A DNA stretch of 64,000 nt from Zanthoxylum bungeanum (GCA_019454045.1 SKCR01023742.1:310001-374000), one strand, 5' to 3'; counted from the stretch's first letter, positions 45,650-59,353 are shown. Notes: generated by a model from the sequence alone, not told the origin. A program made the numbers and translations.

Positions 45650-45661
45650 TGGTATCAGCGC
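45650..45661 (+). other. Primer binding site of R3
   Basis: TGGTATCAGCGC, differing from the initiator-methionine tRNA complement TGGTATCAGAGC at one base. Confidence 0.8.
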
Positions 45662-47040
45662 ACCGTTTTTGTTTTGATTAGTTTTCTCTCATTTGAACTC
45701 GAAATTGGGTGTGTAAAAGCTCGTTGGAAAGCTAACACCCTGAACTTACTTTTAGGTACAAGTTTTGCATGATTTGGTTAAGATTTGAATTATGAAATTG
45801 CATTTAAAGTTCACGCATCTGTAAAAAAACGTGAATAGTAAATTTATTTGATTAAAAAAATATGCAATATCATAATTAAATATTAATCAAAGTTATTTAA
45901 TGCCTAAAATAATTCCAACATATTAAAACTCATATGCTTGATGATTCTATGTATGATTAGAATTGGCATGATTATTTTAGGGTGTAAGCATCTAGAGACT
46001 TTCTAAGGAAATAGAGAGTGTATTGCTTATCCCTTAGCTAAGTAATTATTTCGTGATGAACTTAGAGATTTATTACCTTTAAGGCTAATAAATATAAATC
46101 ACTTGTTTATAATAAAAGACATTATAAAAGATACAAGTGGGGTGGGACCAAGGCGTTAATAAAACTTTCCAAACTAAAGTTAATTTAACCAAAGGTATTA
46201 CTAGAGTTAGATAATGATTTGGTGTCTTCCTTCACTCACTACCTTTTTATAGCCAAAAGGAAAAACTGTGAAGACATCTAGATAATCATTTACTCAAAGC
46301 TTACCTTAAAGCATATTTAAAGTGTTGGACTAATTTGGAGGATCTATTGTTTATTCCTGTCACCAAGACAATAAGAGCCTAAGAGGTAAGGGTATTTAAG
46401 AGAGTTCACTCCACCCTCCCTCTGGGGAATTTTCAATTGAGGAATCCATTTCACAGTTATTCACTTAAACTTGCCAAAATCCTCAATAATAATTTAAGTC
46501 TAAAATTTGCATCCCATTGTAAAGTATAGACCCAAAGGGCTTAAACCGTATTGGCAAGACTAGGCTTTACGAGACTGACCAATACCAATTTGTCCCTAAA
46601 TTGTACTATTGACAATGGTTTGAATTTTCTGAGTCACAAGACGCAGCGACCCTTAGGCGTGGTCTTATAACTTAGTGGCAAAGATTGGGTGTCTACAAGG
46701 ACTAGCATAAGCTATGGCATGTTTGATTGTCCAACCCAACGATCAAGGAATTGTGATTTATATCATATATTGGTTGGGAACCTACCTAATTATCGTATTT
46801 TATAACGACCGACCGTAGTCGGAGTTGTGAAATGATGATAATGAGATCCTTGCCCACAAGAAATCCATCATATTGGGGTTGATGTGATTTGCTTAAAATT
46901 TTAAAACAATTGAGTGGGAGCAACTTCATAATATTAAAAGCCCATGTTATTATAAAACATTAATAAAAACATATTCCTAATTTTAACATTCTCTCTTAAC
47001 AGGTGGGTTAAAATATTTAACAAAAATTCAAATAGCAAAC
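45662..47040 (+). other. R3 leader
   Basis: About 1.4 kb between PBS and gag with no readable coding sequence. It is long for an element with a 191-bp LTR, so an internal insertion or a composite origin is possible. Confidence 0.5.
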
Positions 47041-47049
47041 AGAGTATCA

Positions 47050-47845
47050 CTTCGTTCCATCCTTGATGAGCATAAGCTCAAAGGGGATAACTACAATGAC
47101 TAGTTTAGAAACCTTAAAATTGTCTTATGATAAGAAAAGATTTTCTATGTTCTTGAAAGACCATTTCCCCTGAACCCTCAGAAGATGCTGACCAAAATAC
47201 ATTTGATGCTTGGAAGAAACACATCGATGATGATGAGCAAGCAGTTTGCATAATGTTTGGCTCTATGTCGGATGAACTTCAGAAAGCTCACGAAGATATG
47301 GATGCTCAAACCATCATCTTTCACTTGAAGGAGTTATATGCAACTTTCATTTATATCGTGAGATTCCAAGTGTCATATGCCTTATTCCAAACAAGGTATA
47401 AGGAAGGATCTGTTAGTGGACATGTTCTTAAGATGATTGGCCACATTGAAAAATTGGCCAACCTCGGGTTCATCATGGATAATGAGATAGGTCACGATCT
47501 AATTCTTCAGTCCTTACCAAAAGACTTCTCTAACTTTATTATGCAGTTTCATCTGTCTAATAAAGAAGCTACTTTAGCAGAATTGCACAATCTGATAAAG
47601 CAAGCAGAGAAGGACTTGAAACCGAAGCTTAAAACCTCTGTCATGCTTACGGGTATGGACCCGAAGCCACGAGGCCCAAAGAAAAATAGGGCAAGGCCAA
47701 GGCTCCAGATCACCTAAAGCCCAATGGTAAGGTGGAGAAGAAAAAGGGAAATGTGAAATGTTTCTTTTGTGGAAAGAAAGGTCATTAGAAGAAAGACTGC
47801 AAATCCTTGAAAGCCAAGGAAGCTAGGGAAGCCCAAGAGGCCAAG
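47050..47845 (+). pseudogene. R3 copia gag, broken
   Basis: Capsid-type gag (UBN2/retrotran_gag_2 family). Homology starts near 47060 with SILDEHKLKGDNYND, where the following tryptophan codon is TAG. A frameshift follows. The best frame is 47253..47717: FGSMSDELQKAHEDMDAQ, LKELY, VLKMIGHIEKLANLGF, DLILQSLPKDFSNFIMQF and a LAELHNLIKQAEK end. After a further shift, 47759..47803 encodes a zinc knuckle CFFCGKKGH-stop-KKDC whose last tryptophan position is a stop. R1e is inserted just after, at 47846, so protease, integrase and RT of R3 lie outside the window or are lost. Confidence 0.88.
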
Positions 47846-48306
47846 TGTTAGGTTTATTCTAGGTCCCAAGATCAAACAAGACATGAAATACATGTGTGAA
47901 TACATCAAAGGAGTTGCGGAATACTCACATCGATCGGTTGTGCGACGAAACGACGAACAAAACTCCAAGATTGCTCACTGGATTAGGCGCTCACTGCAGC
48001 AGAATTTCAGTCCACTGTTTTCGGTTTTGAGCTGAGATTTGAGCCTCGAATTTGCGTCGAACGATTCCCGGCTCGTGGGTGAGTTTCCCTAACACCTTCG
48101 CAAGTCTCTCGGAGTGCTAGCTCCGCTTGATTTTGCCACAAAATCAAGGCACAAATGCTTCCCTTCTCACGGCAAAATGAAGAAACCAGTGAGTTTATTC
48201 ACTGCCCATTTGGGCGTGAATGTGATAGAGTGTGGAGAGAAGAAGAAATGTGAATTAGTTGGTCAAAACCTTTTCCAAAAATGGTTTATATATTTTACCA
48301 TAAAAA
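47846..48306 (-). repeat. R1e 3' LTR, left part
   Basis: Minus-oriented R1 LTR starting (plus view) TGTTAGGTTTATTCTAGG at the U5 end. It is interrupted by R2b after 461 bp and continues at 57740. The two parts together make 2075 bp, the normal R1 LTR length. Confidence 0.9.
48302..48306. repeat. Target-site duplication AAAAA, left of R2b
   Basis: AAAAA here and at 57735..57739. Low complexity, but the position is exact at both ends. Confidence 0.8.
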
Positions 48307-50929
48307 TGTTGGGGTTGGTGCTCAGAGCGCCAATCCGGGCCGTATTTATGTCTGATTCATGGATACGAACATCCCTTTATTCCATAATATTACTTATTTA
48401 TGGTTGCACCTCTTGTTCTTATATACGTATTCGATCTGATTACGATTAAGATTGAAACTAAATGTGGTTTAGTGATATGTATATATTAGACAAAGGCCCG
48501 ATAATATATAATGTAGTACACAGTTACAAAGTTAGTTTGTAATTGACATTGGGAAGTGTCACTGCTATATGTATATTATCAAACATAGTTCCTGGTCAAG
48601 ATTTGCTAACACGGGTCGGTTAGTCAAATCCGTTGAGACCAGTACATGTCGTATATCGAGACTTGGTCCGATGGTTTATCCCAATGAACCATGAGTCTAG
48701 GGAGACTCGTATAGACGTGTAGGTGTTTATAGTGGATAAACACTGAACGGCTCACCGAAGATTCTTAATGGATGGTACGCCAACGTCAATAAGAATCTTC
48801 TCGGGTTGAGTAGCATAGTGGTCCTTCGACTTGAGACACCACTGTGGATGTATGAGACATCCTTCACACTTAGATGGCAGTCACGTCACCGATCTATTTA
48901 GATCAGACCTCCGCCTGTTCGTTGGGTGTGGATCGATCCTCAGGATATCCTGTGTGTGTCAAGATAGGATCCGTCAGTTCTGTGTACAGAGCATAGGTAG
49001 TCCATATATTATTAGCAGTCTGTTAAATCTGTGGCCACAGTATACATCGGAAGTAAGTTCCGAGAGTTATTTAGAGATTGCTAATAGATACGTCGACGAG
49101 ATAATACCTATAGAGATTTGACGTTTACATCTATATCTCTGGGATTATCTGGATACCTGTGACGGAGGGATTATACGTATGCAATGACCTCGACCTGTAT
49201 GATTCAGCTAGTTTATCCGTGATCGTCATAATCTACGGGTGGATAGATTATGTACATGAAATTGGATTTCGTGACGGATATACCTGAATCTAGAGAGTCT
49301 CAATAATGAAACATACTCGTAGAGCACTAGGGCAACTTTTGTGAATAATGATGATTATTTACAATCGTTTAAACGTTAAACGAAAAATACATGCGAACGG
49401 GCCGAACCGTCATTTCCTAATTAATGTGTATTTGTATTTAATATATGATATTATTAAATACACATTAATAAATAGTCAAATAAAGGTATTTGACATATAT
49501 CATCAATATATGTATTTGAGATATTTAAAGTAAATATAATACATATATTTGATATATTTGTATTTAATTAATTATTTAATTATTTAATTGTTAAATGATT
49601 AATATAATTAAAATATAAATATATCACCAAATGATAAAGTTAGGAAATGATTATAAGTGTAAATGTTTGACTTTACATTAAAGGTAAAGGTTGTCAAATT
49701 GAATTTGACTTCCTTGGATATTTATTTTAATTGTTAAAATTGAAATATCTTTTTTCCTTTATTTTGTATCAAATTCGGCCAAGACCCTAATATAAATATA
49801 ATTGTTATATTTTTGAGTTGCATTTGTTCACTTACTTTATTCATTGAATTGTTTGATGATTAAAGTTGCAAGTTGACAAGTTGCTTTTAAATGAAACAAA
49901 AATATAATATCTAGATATTATTTCTTAGCCAAATTCGGCCAAGGCTTGCATTTTTGGCAAGTATATATTGTTTCATTTATTTAGGGTTTGATTAACCTTT
50001 TCACTTTATCAAAACTCCATTAAAACAAGGCAAAGAAGGTAGAGAGAAAAGAAAAGAAAAACAAGGAAAAGCTTGGAATTTAGTAAGTATTCCAACCTTC
50101 CATTAGAGAGTAATTTGTTCCTCTTGTTGTGGGCAACATCTTGTGATGTTCTTGAGTTTTTCTATTCCTTATTCCTTGTACTTTTGATGGATAAAAGTTT
50201 GATGAAGATGATTTGCATGTATGATGTTGGAAGTTTATTACTAGTGTAGTAATAAGCATTCTTTTAAGGTTTTAGAACCTTGTTGCCATTCTAGAGTTAT
50301 TGACCCACTCTTAAATGACCTAGAATTGTTCTATAGTTGTTTCATTGTGTTGAGACTTGAAATGGATGGAAGAAGAAGAAACATGATTGAAGTATGTATT
50401 TAACCAATTTGGTCTAATTTGTCCAATTTGAAGAAATTGAAAAATTAGGGTTCATGACCAATTCCAAATTTGGGGTTTTCATTTATGTTGTGTATTTGGA
50501 TGTGTATATGATGAATATAAAGTTTCATGTTGATTGGATTACATCTTGATGTGTTTTGAAGCATGAAATGACAAAGTGCACAAATTGCCACCTTTGGGAG
50601 GCATTCGGCCAAATGGATCAAATTTGGGGATTTGGTTGCTTTTGGTGTTTTGATGTTTTGAACATGCTAAGTTCATCTTAGAAATGATTTAGAATCATTC
50701 AAAATTGATTAGATCAATTTCGGACTAAAATGGACAAAATACCAATGTAAGGGCATTTCGGTAAATTCACTTGAATATGATTCATTTGAATTTTATTTCA
50801 TAATTTGATCATTGGATAATTAAATAAATATGTTTATTTAATTAATCCGAGAAAAATTTTTGAAATCGGAAGACACGATCTTCCGCCGCTTCCGCTGCGT
50901 TACCGGATTCACCCCCTAAAACCCCTACA
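48307..50929 (+). repeat. R2b 5' LTR (2623 bp)
   Basis: Starts TGTTGGGGTTGGTGCTC and ends AAAACCCCTACA. The sense frame 48831..49121 (96 codons) is the counterpart of the R2a LTR frames; in the 3' LTR it is broken by a two-base insertion near 55748. Confidence 0.95.
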
Positions 50930-50932
50930 AAA

Positions 50933-50944
50933 TGGTATCAGAGC
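50933..50944 (+). other. Primer binding site of R2b
   Basis: TGGTATCAGAGC, a perfect complement of the initiator-methionine tRNA 3' end, three bases after the LTR. Confidence 0.92.
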
Positions 50945-51169
50945 GAGTCTGATTCTAGGCCTCCATAAAATGATTAGCTTGTTTTATTCAATGTTTAATC
51001 ATGTTTTCTTGACTTTATACATGCTTGGTATAATCTAATTTGATTAGATTTAGGGTGTATGACACTTAATGAATATCCCCGCTTAATAAGGTTTTAAAGT
51101 AACTAGTATTTGGAATACTTGTTTCTTGGTCCGTCTTGTCAATACGGTTTATAAATATCTTTCCGTTGA

Positions 51170-51206
51170 CTACATCCGAGACCGTGCCTCTACTGTGAGG
51201 ATGTAG
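51170..51206 (+). other. R2b leader stem-loop 1 with repeated 22-nt loop motif
   Basis: Perfect 8-bp stem CTACATCC (51170..51177) and GGATGTAG (51199..51206). The motif GAGACCGTGCCTCT followed by ACTGTGAG is in the loop, from 51178. Confidence 0.72.
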
Positions 51207-51441
51207 CTGATAGAAATTTATTTATGCCGAATGTATATTAGATACTAGATAAATTTAAGCGAAAGCGGAATCCTGAACGTGCCCTAGCTGTCAGGGTTAC
51301 GCAAGTAACTTGAGTTTATCATTGGCAAGTTTTACCTTGGTACGTCTCCTTGTGGGCCTGCCTTCGCAGCGACAACGAGAAACGACCAGGACCGGAACCT
51401 AGGAGTCACTAGTGAGTGATTGACAATGAGTTGTCTACCTG

Positions 51442-51492
51442 TGAATATACGTAGGCGAGACCGTGCCTCTGCTGTGAGTCGAAATATATTCA
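51442..51492 (+). other. R2b leader stem-loop 2 with repeated 22-nt loop motif
   Basis: Perfect 8-bp stem TGAATATA (51442..51449) and TATATTCA (51485..51492). The same motif lies at 51457..51478 with one base different from stem-loop 1. Confidence 0.72.
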
Positions 51493-54400
51493 TGGGGTCC
51501 TCTTCCCATTATGGAATTCGATTTAATTATTGAATTCTCGTCTTTCCGTTGGGGATTACGGAATTACGTAAAAATAGTGGGAGGCACTGCTAAGTTTAAA
51601 ATATTCCATAACTTAGGCAGTGTATGTTGTTATGGAAATTGTCGCTTGTTTGTTTCCTTATTCTATTGTTTATATAGAATTAAACTTTTATTTACTGCAC
51701 ACATATTATGATATGTTATCTGACTTGACTCTTGGTTGTAGTTATTCTAGAATAGGTTCTAGATACTAATAGACTAGGATATTAATAGATTAGTCTAAAC
51801 CATCGGGAACTGTTGTTCCGATTTTCTTAAAAAATAAAGATGGTTAATGACTTAGTTTCTAAGTCATAATAGATAATCTAGATAGATATCCCCTTTAGGA
51901 TATAATACTTTAGAGACAATAGTTTCTTATGCAGTAAGAATTGACTTGAATTAGTTCATGTCTCGAGATTCTTGACTGGCATTTAGAAAGCCCTATTAGG
52001 TATTTGTTTATCTAGTAATGACGTTTCTAAGCTTTAATTACCTTTAGAGGTTATGTGTCTGACACAATTTGCTAATCAGTTATTTACAATGTTGTGAATA
52101 GTTGAATGCAAATAGTAAAGCTAAAGAAAGGAGATGTGTATATTTGTGTATAGAAAATATCGATTTTCACAATACTACAACTATAGGTATTGGATACCAG
52201 ATCTCTGTCTAGTTATTTGAAATATTGGTTAACGATTGTTTTGATATTTGATATCGGAACTTGCGACTATTGGATAATCACTTGTTCTTTATAAACAATT
52301 GTTACATATTTTATAATAACTAGTAGTGTCATTGACGTAGAGATAAACATAAGGAGAAATTATTCGGTAAAGTAAATAATTTAGAACGGTGCTTTATGAA
52401 TTTAATCACTTAAGTATTGGATGCTCATTCCGTATGGTAAATGATGGTTTGATACTAGATCACACTATACATCTTTATCCATTTAATGAATATTGTATTC
52501 AGGAAAGTGATTAAGATCTCATTTAACCAATGATTGTCATTGGACCACCAAATTTATTTAAACTGATACATTGGATGTATGTGGTTTAATAAATAATAAT
52601 TGCTTAAGGTAGCTTTCTTTACTTCGTAACTTAGTTGATGAATTGTCATAACTTAGTTACGTGTTTCTGAAGGAACACATATTGAAAGTCTTGAAAGTAT
52701 CAAGTACTTTCAATCCGTTCTGATGAAACGTAGATTGAACATTTTTGACTTGTTCAAATATATTCAATCTAAAGGTTTTAGAGAATTCTATCCTCAAAAT
52801 TCATAACATGTCTTTGAACTGTTCAAAGATCTTTGATACGATCAAACGTATGAATTTAAAGCAATTAGTTCTAAGGTTTTTAGTGAATATGATTCATATT
52901 CAATATTGTTCTTCCACGATTCCATCTTGATGGAATTGAGTAGTGGGAGCAATCGAATCTTATATGATTTGATTCGTCCGATATTGAAAGTTACCGAATT
53001 AGTTTCAGTACTCTTGGGGTTATACTCCAGTAACACTAATTCATCTCTTTAATTAATGTTCCATTTTTTTCTACAGTTGCATATATGATATGTATAGGTA
53101 GAAAATTGAATCTTGAAAAGTTTGAGATTTCAATCTTTCTTTTATATAATAGTTATATAATGGAAATTACTTACACCTCGGAGGTATAAGTAAAAGTTTA
53201 TCGTTTATTCTGTTTAATAGAATATTGTATTCTATTAATAGAATATCTTTCCTACGATTCTAAGTAATAAAATCGTTTTATTACTTGGTGTGTAACATCA
53301 GATGTTAACTATTGTAGAAAAGACTTGACTTATTGAAGTCAAATGTGAGAATGATAAATTATAAATGGAACTACGTAATTAATAAGATGAACAACCCCTT
53401 ATACATCTTCCGTACATGTCCAATAGGATAACATAATCATTCACGAGTATTTGATACTTAATGGTTCCGTTGTTTTCTTATTGAAGAAAATTATCCTATA
53501 ACTTATAATGGAAGCGATATTTGATATCGATTCTGGAAGTTCACCATTGAACCTTAGATCTAAGATTGTTCATAGCTTACTATGATCAAGTTTTGAACTT
53601 GATCACGCTTTCATTATGAATTAGTTCATGATATGTGCTAATTGTTTGCACAACGGAAGCAATGTGAGCTTATTAAAGGTTTGACCTTTATAGTATGACA
53701 GTGAGAAAAGTTATACTCAGCAATCTATTGTAGATTCTGAGAAAACTTATCTCCAGTCACACTAATGAACAATTAAAGATATATTGGTTAATGTTGATAA
53801 TAAACTGTATATTTTAGCTAAAGAATGCAAAGTGGCGTTTTTGGATGACTTATTCAATAAGAGATCAATTGTGATTTCCTTATTTGAAGAGTTCATTCTG
53901 AAATGGCCCTAGAGTTTGTGTTCTGTTGAGATCGCAGTTTAGTGTGCTAGCTTATAGAGCCTATTGTAGACTCGGATAAGTCTTCCAGAAGTATGTGTTC
54001 TCTATTTTTGATATCGTCAGATTTTCTGATCTTGTCAAAGTATATAGAATACATATGTGATTAGAAGGGTTAGTGGGAGCGTACATATTACTTTCTAGTG
54101 TTATATATCTTAACGACATTGTCATTATTATAGTAATAGAGATGTTTGTATGAGGTAAAAGATTTACCTAGTCTTCTTTACTCCGTGATAAAAGTGGGAG
54201 TAGTCTCTGTTATATTTGATATAAAGTTTTATATATGATATGAAACTTGGAGACTTGTGAGATACCCCTATTAGTCGTACATTAGATATGATCTAATGAA
54301 GGACATAACAAGGCTATCTGTATGACAGTTAGTATAACTGTTCGACAGTTTTGTATGTCTTATACATAGTATTCATCTTTCGTAAAGGATGATTCCTTTT

Positions 54401-55105
54401 TCGAAAGAGATATTGATTAGAATGTCTAAACAATATTATGTATCATTTGATGATGACATAGTGAATACTTTATTACATGCGATTATCGATGTCGATTTAA
54501 TCGTAATTGTTACGAGTTATTTTGACATCTTATAGACCATATGATGGATCTTGAAACACGTTCTTTGTGATCTTTGAGATATTAAGAACGAGTTTCTAAT
54601 TCATGGAGAATATAGTCTGCAACCATTAGGGTCATATTAGTTTTGAGACTAATTATGACGTTAGACAGTCTACGTCATAAAGAGTCACAAAAGATGCAGT
54701 GGGAGTGTCACGAAGGATTCTACTATTTAGTGGAATCAAATGCAACTTTTGAAGTATTGACTTATGAAGTTGCATAGTGACCTTTTAAATTAGAAGTTTT
54801 AAATTGGTGTTGTGTTTGCGGTTGTCCTCATAGTATTTTTGGATTTGATCCCTAAATACTTGGACAACTTAGTAGCTGTAGCATAATACAGATATAGCAT
54901 CCATTTCATATTAATGTATAATTTAGATTCTACAAAATATGAATGATGCTGACTATGGGAACGATAGAGTTTGTTTGACAAACTCGATATTTCATAGCGG
55001 ACTTGTTTTTGTTGCCTACCTCTTAAGTACTGGGTGAGCTTTTGAGGACCATGTGCATACGACGCACATTGAGACGTGTATATGATACCGTGGATTGGCA
55101 CTAGA

Positions 55106-55120
55106 GCAAGTGGGAGAAAT
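55106..55120 (+). other. Polypurine tract of R2b
   Basis: GCAAGTGGGAGAAAT abutting the 3' LTR. Confidence 0.87.
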
Positions 55121-57734
55121 TGTTGGGGTTGGTGCTCAGAGCGCCAATCCGGGCCGTATTTATGTCTGATTCATGGATACGAACATCCCTTTATTCCATA
55201 ATATTACTTATTTATGGTTGCACCTCTTGTTCTTATATACGTATTCGATCTGATTACGATTAGATTGAAACTAAATGTGGTTTAGTGATATGTATATATT
55301 AGACAAAGGCCCGATAATATATAATGCAGTACACAGTTACAAAGTTAGTTTGTAATTGACATTGGGAAGTGTCACTGCTATATGATATTATCAAACATAG
55401 TTCCTGGTCAAGATTTGCTAACACGGGTCGGTTAGTCAAATCCGTTGAGACCAGTACATGTCGTATATCGAGACTTGGTCCGATGGTTTATCCCAATGAC
55501 CATGAGTCTAGGGAGACTCGTATAGACGTGTAGGTGTTTATAGTGGATAAACACTGAACGGCTCACCGAAGATTCTTAATGGATGGTACGCCAACGTCAA
55601 TAAGAATCTTCTCGGGTTGAGTAGCATAGTGGTCCTTCGACTTGAGACACCACTGTGGATGTATGAGACATCCTTCACACTTAGATGGCAGTCACGTCAC
55701 CGATCTATTTAGATCAGACCTCCGCCTGTTCGTTGGGTGTGGATCGATCTCCTCAGGATATCCTGTGTGTGTCAAGATAGGATCCGTCAGTTCTGTGTAC
55801 AGAGCATAGGTAGTCCATATATATTAGCAGTCTGTTAAATCTGTGGCCACAGTATACATCGGAAGTAAGTTCCGAGAGTTATTTAGAGATTGCTAATAGA
55901 TACGTCGACGAGATAATACCTATAGAGATTTGACGTTTACATCTATATCTCTGGGATTATCTGGATACCTGTGACGGAGGGATTATACGTATGCAATGAC
56001 CTCGACCTGTATGATTCAGCTAGTTTATCCGTGATCGTCATAATCTACGGGTGGATAGATTATGTACATGAAATTGGATTTCGTGACGGATATACCTGAA
56101 TCTAGAGAGTCTCAATAATGAAACATACTCGTAGAGCACTAGGGCAACTTTTGTGAATAATGATGATTATTTACAAATCGTTTAAACGTTAAACGAAAAA
56201 TACATGCGAACGGGCCGAACCGTCATTTCCTAATTAATGTGTATTTGTATTTAATATATGATATTATTAAATACACATTAATAAATAGTCAAATAAAGGT
56301 ATTTGACATATATCATCAATATATGTATTTGAGATATTTAAAGTAAATATAATACATATATTTGATATATTTGTATTTAATTAATTATTTAATTATTTAA
56401 TTGTTAAATGATTATATAATTAAAATATAAATATATCACCAAATGATAAAGTTAGGAAATGATTATAAGTGTAAATGTTTGACTTTACATTAAAGGTAAA
56501 GGTTGTCAAATTGAATTTGACTTCCTTGGATATTTATTTTAATTGTTAAAATTGAAATATCTTTTTTCCTTTATTTGTATCAAATTCGGCCAAGACCCTA
56601 ATATAAATATATTGTTATATTTTTAGTTGCATTTGTTCACTTTTACTTATTCATTGAATTGTTTGATGATTAAAGTTGCAAGTTGACAAGTTGCTTTTAA
56701 ATGAAACAAAAATATAATATCTAGATATTATTTCTTAGCCAAATTCGGCCAAGGCTTGCATTTTGGCAAGTATATATTGTTTCATTTATTTTAGGGTTGA
56801 TTAACCTTTTCACTTTATCAAAACTCCATTAAAACAAGGCAAAGAAGGTAGAGAGAAAAGAAAAGAAAAACAAGGAAAAGCTTGGAAATTAGTAAGTATT
56901 TCCAACCTTCCATTAGAGAGTAATTTGTTCCTCTTGTTGTGGGAAACATCTTGTGATGTTCTTGAGTTTTTCTATTCCTTATTCCTTGTACTTTTGATGG
57001 ATAAAAGTTTGATGAAGATGATTTGCATGTATGATGTTGGAAGTTTATTACTAGTGTAGTAATAAGCATTCTTTTAAGGTTTTAGAACCTTGTTGCCATT
57101 CTAGAGTTATTGACCCACTCTTAAATGACCTAGAATTGTTCTATAGTTGTTTCATTGTGTTGAGACTTGAAATGGATGGAAGAAACATGATTGAAGTATT
57201 GTATTTAACCAATTTGGTCTAATTTGTCCAATTTGAAGAAATTGAAAAATTAGGGTTCATGACCAATTCAAAATTTGGGGGTTTTCATTTATGTTGTGTA
57301 TTTGGATGTGTTTATGATGAATATAAAGTTTCATGTTGATTGGATTACATCTTGATGTGTTTTGAAGCATGAAATGACAAAGTGCACAAATTGCCACCTT
57401 TGGGAGGCATTCGGCCAAATGGATCAAATTTGGGGATTTGGTTGCTTTTGGTGTTTTGATGTTTTGAACATGCTAAGTTCATCTTAGAAATGATTTAGAA
57501 TCATTCAAAATTGATTAGATCAATTTCGGACTAAAATGGACAAAATACCAATGTAAGGGCATTTCGGTAAATTCACTTGAATATGATTCATTTGAATTTT
57601 ATTTCATAATTTGATCATTGGATAATTAAATAAATATGTTTATTTAATTAATCCGAGAAAAAGTTTTGAAATCGGAAGATACGATCTTCCGCCGCTTCCG
57701 CTGCGTTACCGGATTCACCCCTAAAACCCCTACA
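55121..57734 (+). repeat. R2b 3' LTR (2614 bp)
   Basis: Starts TGTTGGGGTTGGTGCTC and ends AAAACCCCTACA, then AAAAA. Direct-repeat partner of 48307..50929. Confidence 0.95.
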
Positions 57735-57739
57735 AAAAA
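57735..57739. repeat. Target-site duplication AAAAA, right of R2b
   Basis: Second copy of the duplication described at 48302..48306. Confidence 0.8.
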
Positions 57740-59353
57740 AGACATAAAATATTCACCAATAAATTAATTAAATAAATGGTAAATACTTTCCACCAACTAG
57801 GCACTATTTCACCAAAACACATCATTATTCATTTTCACTTTATTAAAGTGATGTGTGTCTTTCATCAATCAATCACATCACTCAAAGTGACATTTGATTT
57901 GACGCTTGATGTGACGAATGATTTGACGCTTGATGTGACTTGCATTGCCGCACTCGAATTCGAAATACGAATGCGCTCGCAATCACACTCGGGCTCGGGT
58001 TCACTAATTCTCAATTAGCGAATTTTCCGTCGCGTCGTAATTAAATGATTACGCCTAGCGAATTCACTATTCACGTCGCTAATGAATTAATTCTAAATTA
58101 ATTCGTTCGTTCGCCCGAATTAAATCCAATTTCAATTCTGCGTCGAAATCTAATTTCGATTAATATATCGAATATATTAATTTAATTGATTAATTCCGAA
58201 TTAATCGTTTTCTCTCTTCAGACGATATTTTATCCTAGATAAAATATCTCCGTAATTAATCCTAGATTAATTTTCTCTCTCATCAAATTAATCCCAGATT
58301 AATAAATGTGCGAGTCATACGTCATCGGTGTATCATTGGGAAGCGACCCATGAGATCCCCGGATATGTTGGCAGTAAATCGGGTCGTCGGACTATCCGAA
58401 CACGTAAGTACCTAGTACTATGTTTTACCGATTCACAAGACAAGGTTGGCTTCTAGCAAAGCGCCATGCCTACCCAATTCTCCGGAAATATTCTTACAGG
58501 AATATATAGATCTGTATCAGGCGTAGTATATAGTAGTATTGTGTATATCGGCCCAGTATCGGATAGTCACGTACTAGGGCTGGGGCTGGATAAGTGTCTG
58601 CCCCGTCTGAAGCACATGTCGGATGTCTGGTAACTAGTCTCTATAATTGGATATGCATGACCTAGTCATAATATCCCGATGGTTGCGCAACACTTAAGAG
58701 CACTAATCCGTATCCTGCGTGCAATCATCTCCACTATGACTGGAGTGATACTTCCGTCTTGACATCACACCCAATACTCTACGATTCTCAATATACCCAG
58801 CATTGGCGTACACAGAACCGGTTAGAGTCCTAGACGACCTCAACTAAAGTATATTGATTGTCGTAAGCATTAGCGGTGCAAGTCTCAGGTTAAGACCAAA
58901 TACACCTACCCTGATTTCGGCCTCCCATAGACACATAGTCATAATACCAATGGGATTCCGAGGGGTCTATCCAGAGCGAAGCTGTTTCCCGTACCATCGG
59001 TGAAACACGACCTCCTATCGCACTTGCATAGTATCCAATACTTATATATGAGAACTATGCCGTTGTGCCCTCACAACGCACACAAGTGCAATACTAGCCT
59101 ATTCCGCATTATCGATGTCCAGTCTCGATAATACTCCGGCTAGGGATATTTAATGATTAATCCTTCGTGGACTGATACTGTCTCATATCATTCTCAATCC
59201 AGGAACTAATCATTGGGACCTCTCTTCATTTATATATCTATGGTGATCTAATCACAAATGATGAGAGTGCAATTTCCTTGTCACATAGTTAATTTGTTAC
59301 AACAACACAATGATCTGTACAAATAGTGACGCTATGGGTCATTTTGTCCAACA
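57740..59353 (-). repeat. R1e 3' LTR, right part
   Basis: Continues the R1e LTR after R2b and ends ...TTTTGTCCAACA at 59353. The 24-bp repeats lie at about 57894..57941 (TTTGACGCTTGATGTGAC twice). The inverted-repeat array lies at 58000..58310, with the conserved palindrome GATATTTTATC-CTA-GATAAAATATC at 58224..58248. Confidence 0.92.

Larger units (their letters stand above)
50945..55105 (+). other. R2b internal region without recognisable coding sequence
   Basis: Colinear with the R2a internal region. The leader has the two motif-bearing stem-loops, a TCACTAGTGA palindrome near 51407 and AAAAATAGTGGGAGGCA at 51570..51586. A GGGTTAGTGGGAGCG near 54066 may be a relic of the RT VSGS region. 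No frame longer than 100 codons and no intact motif is seen. Frames 52745..52930, 52842..53036 and 54799..55101 are chance or antisense shadows. Confidence 0.75.
48307..57734 (+). mobile_element. R2b: complete non-autonomous LTR retrotransposon nested in R1e
   Basis: 9428-bp plus-strand copy of the R2 family: LTRs 48307..50929 and 55121..57734, PBS, 4.2-kb internal region without coding sequence, PPT and AAAAA duplication. Within the first several hundred bases the two LTRs differ by few changes, mostly single-base indels, so it is probably young or carries assembly errors. Internal sequence is colinear with R2a. A non-coding element present in two full copies must have been moved by enzymes supplied in trans. 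Confidence 0.94.

Noticed and set aside
50933..50944. tRNA gene at TGGTATCAGAGC sites
   Set aside because: Only the primer-complement is present; there is no cloverleaf sequence around any of these sites.
54066..54080. Decayed RT in the R2 internal region
   Set aside because: Only a GGTTAGTGGGAGC match to R1 RT is visible; no other ordered pol motif could be read, so it is kept as a possible relic only.
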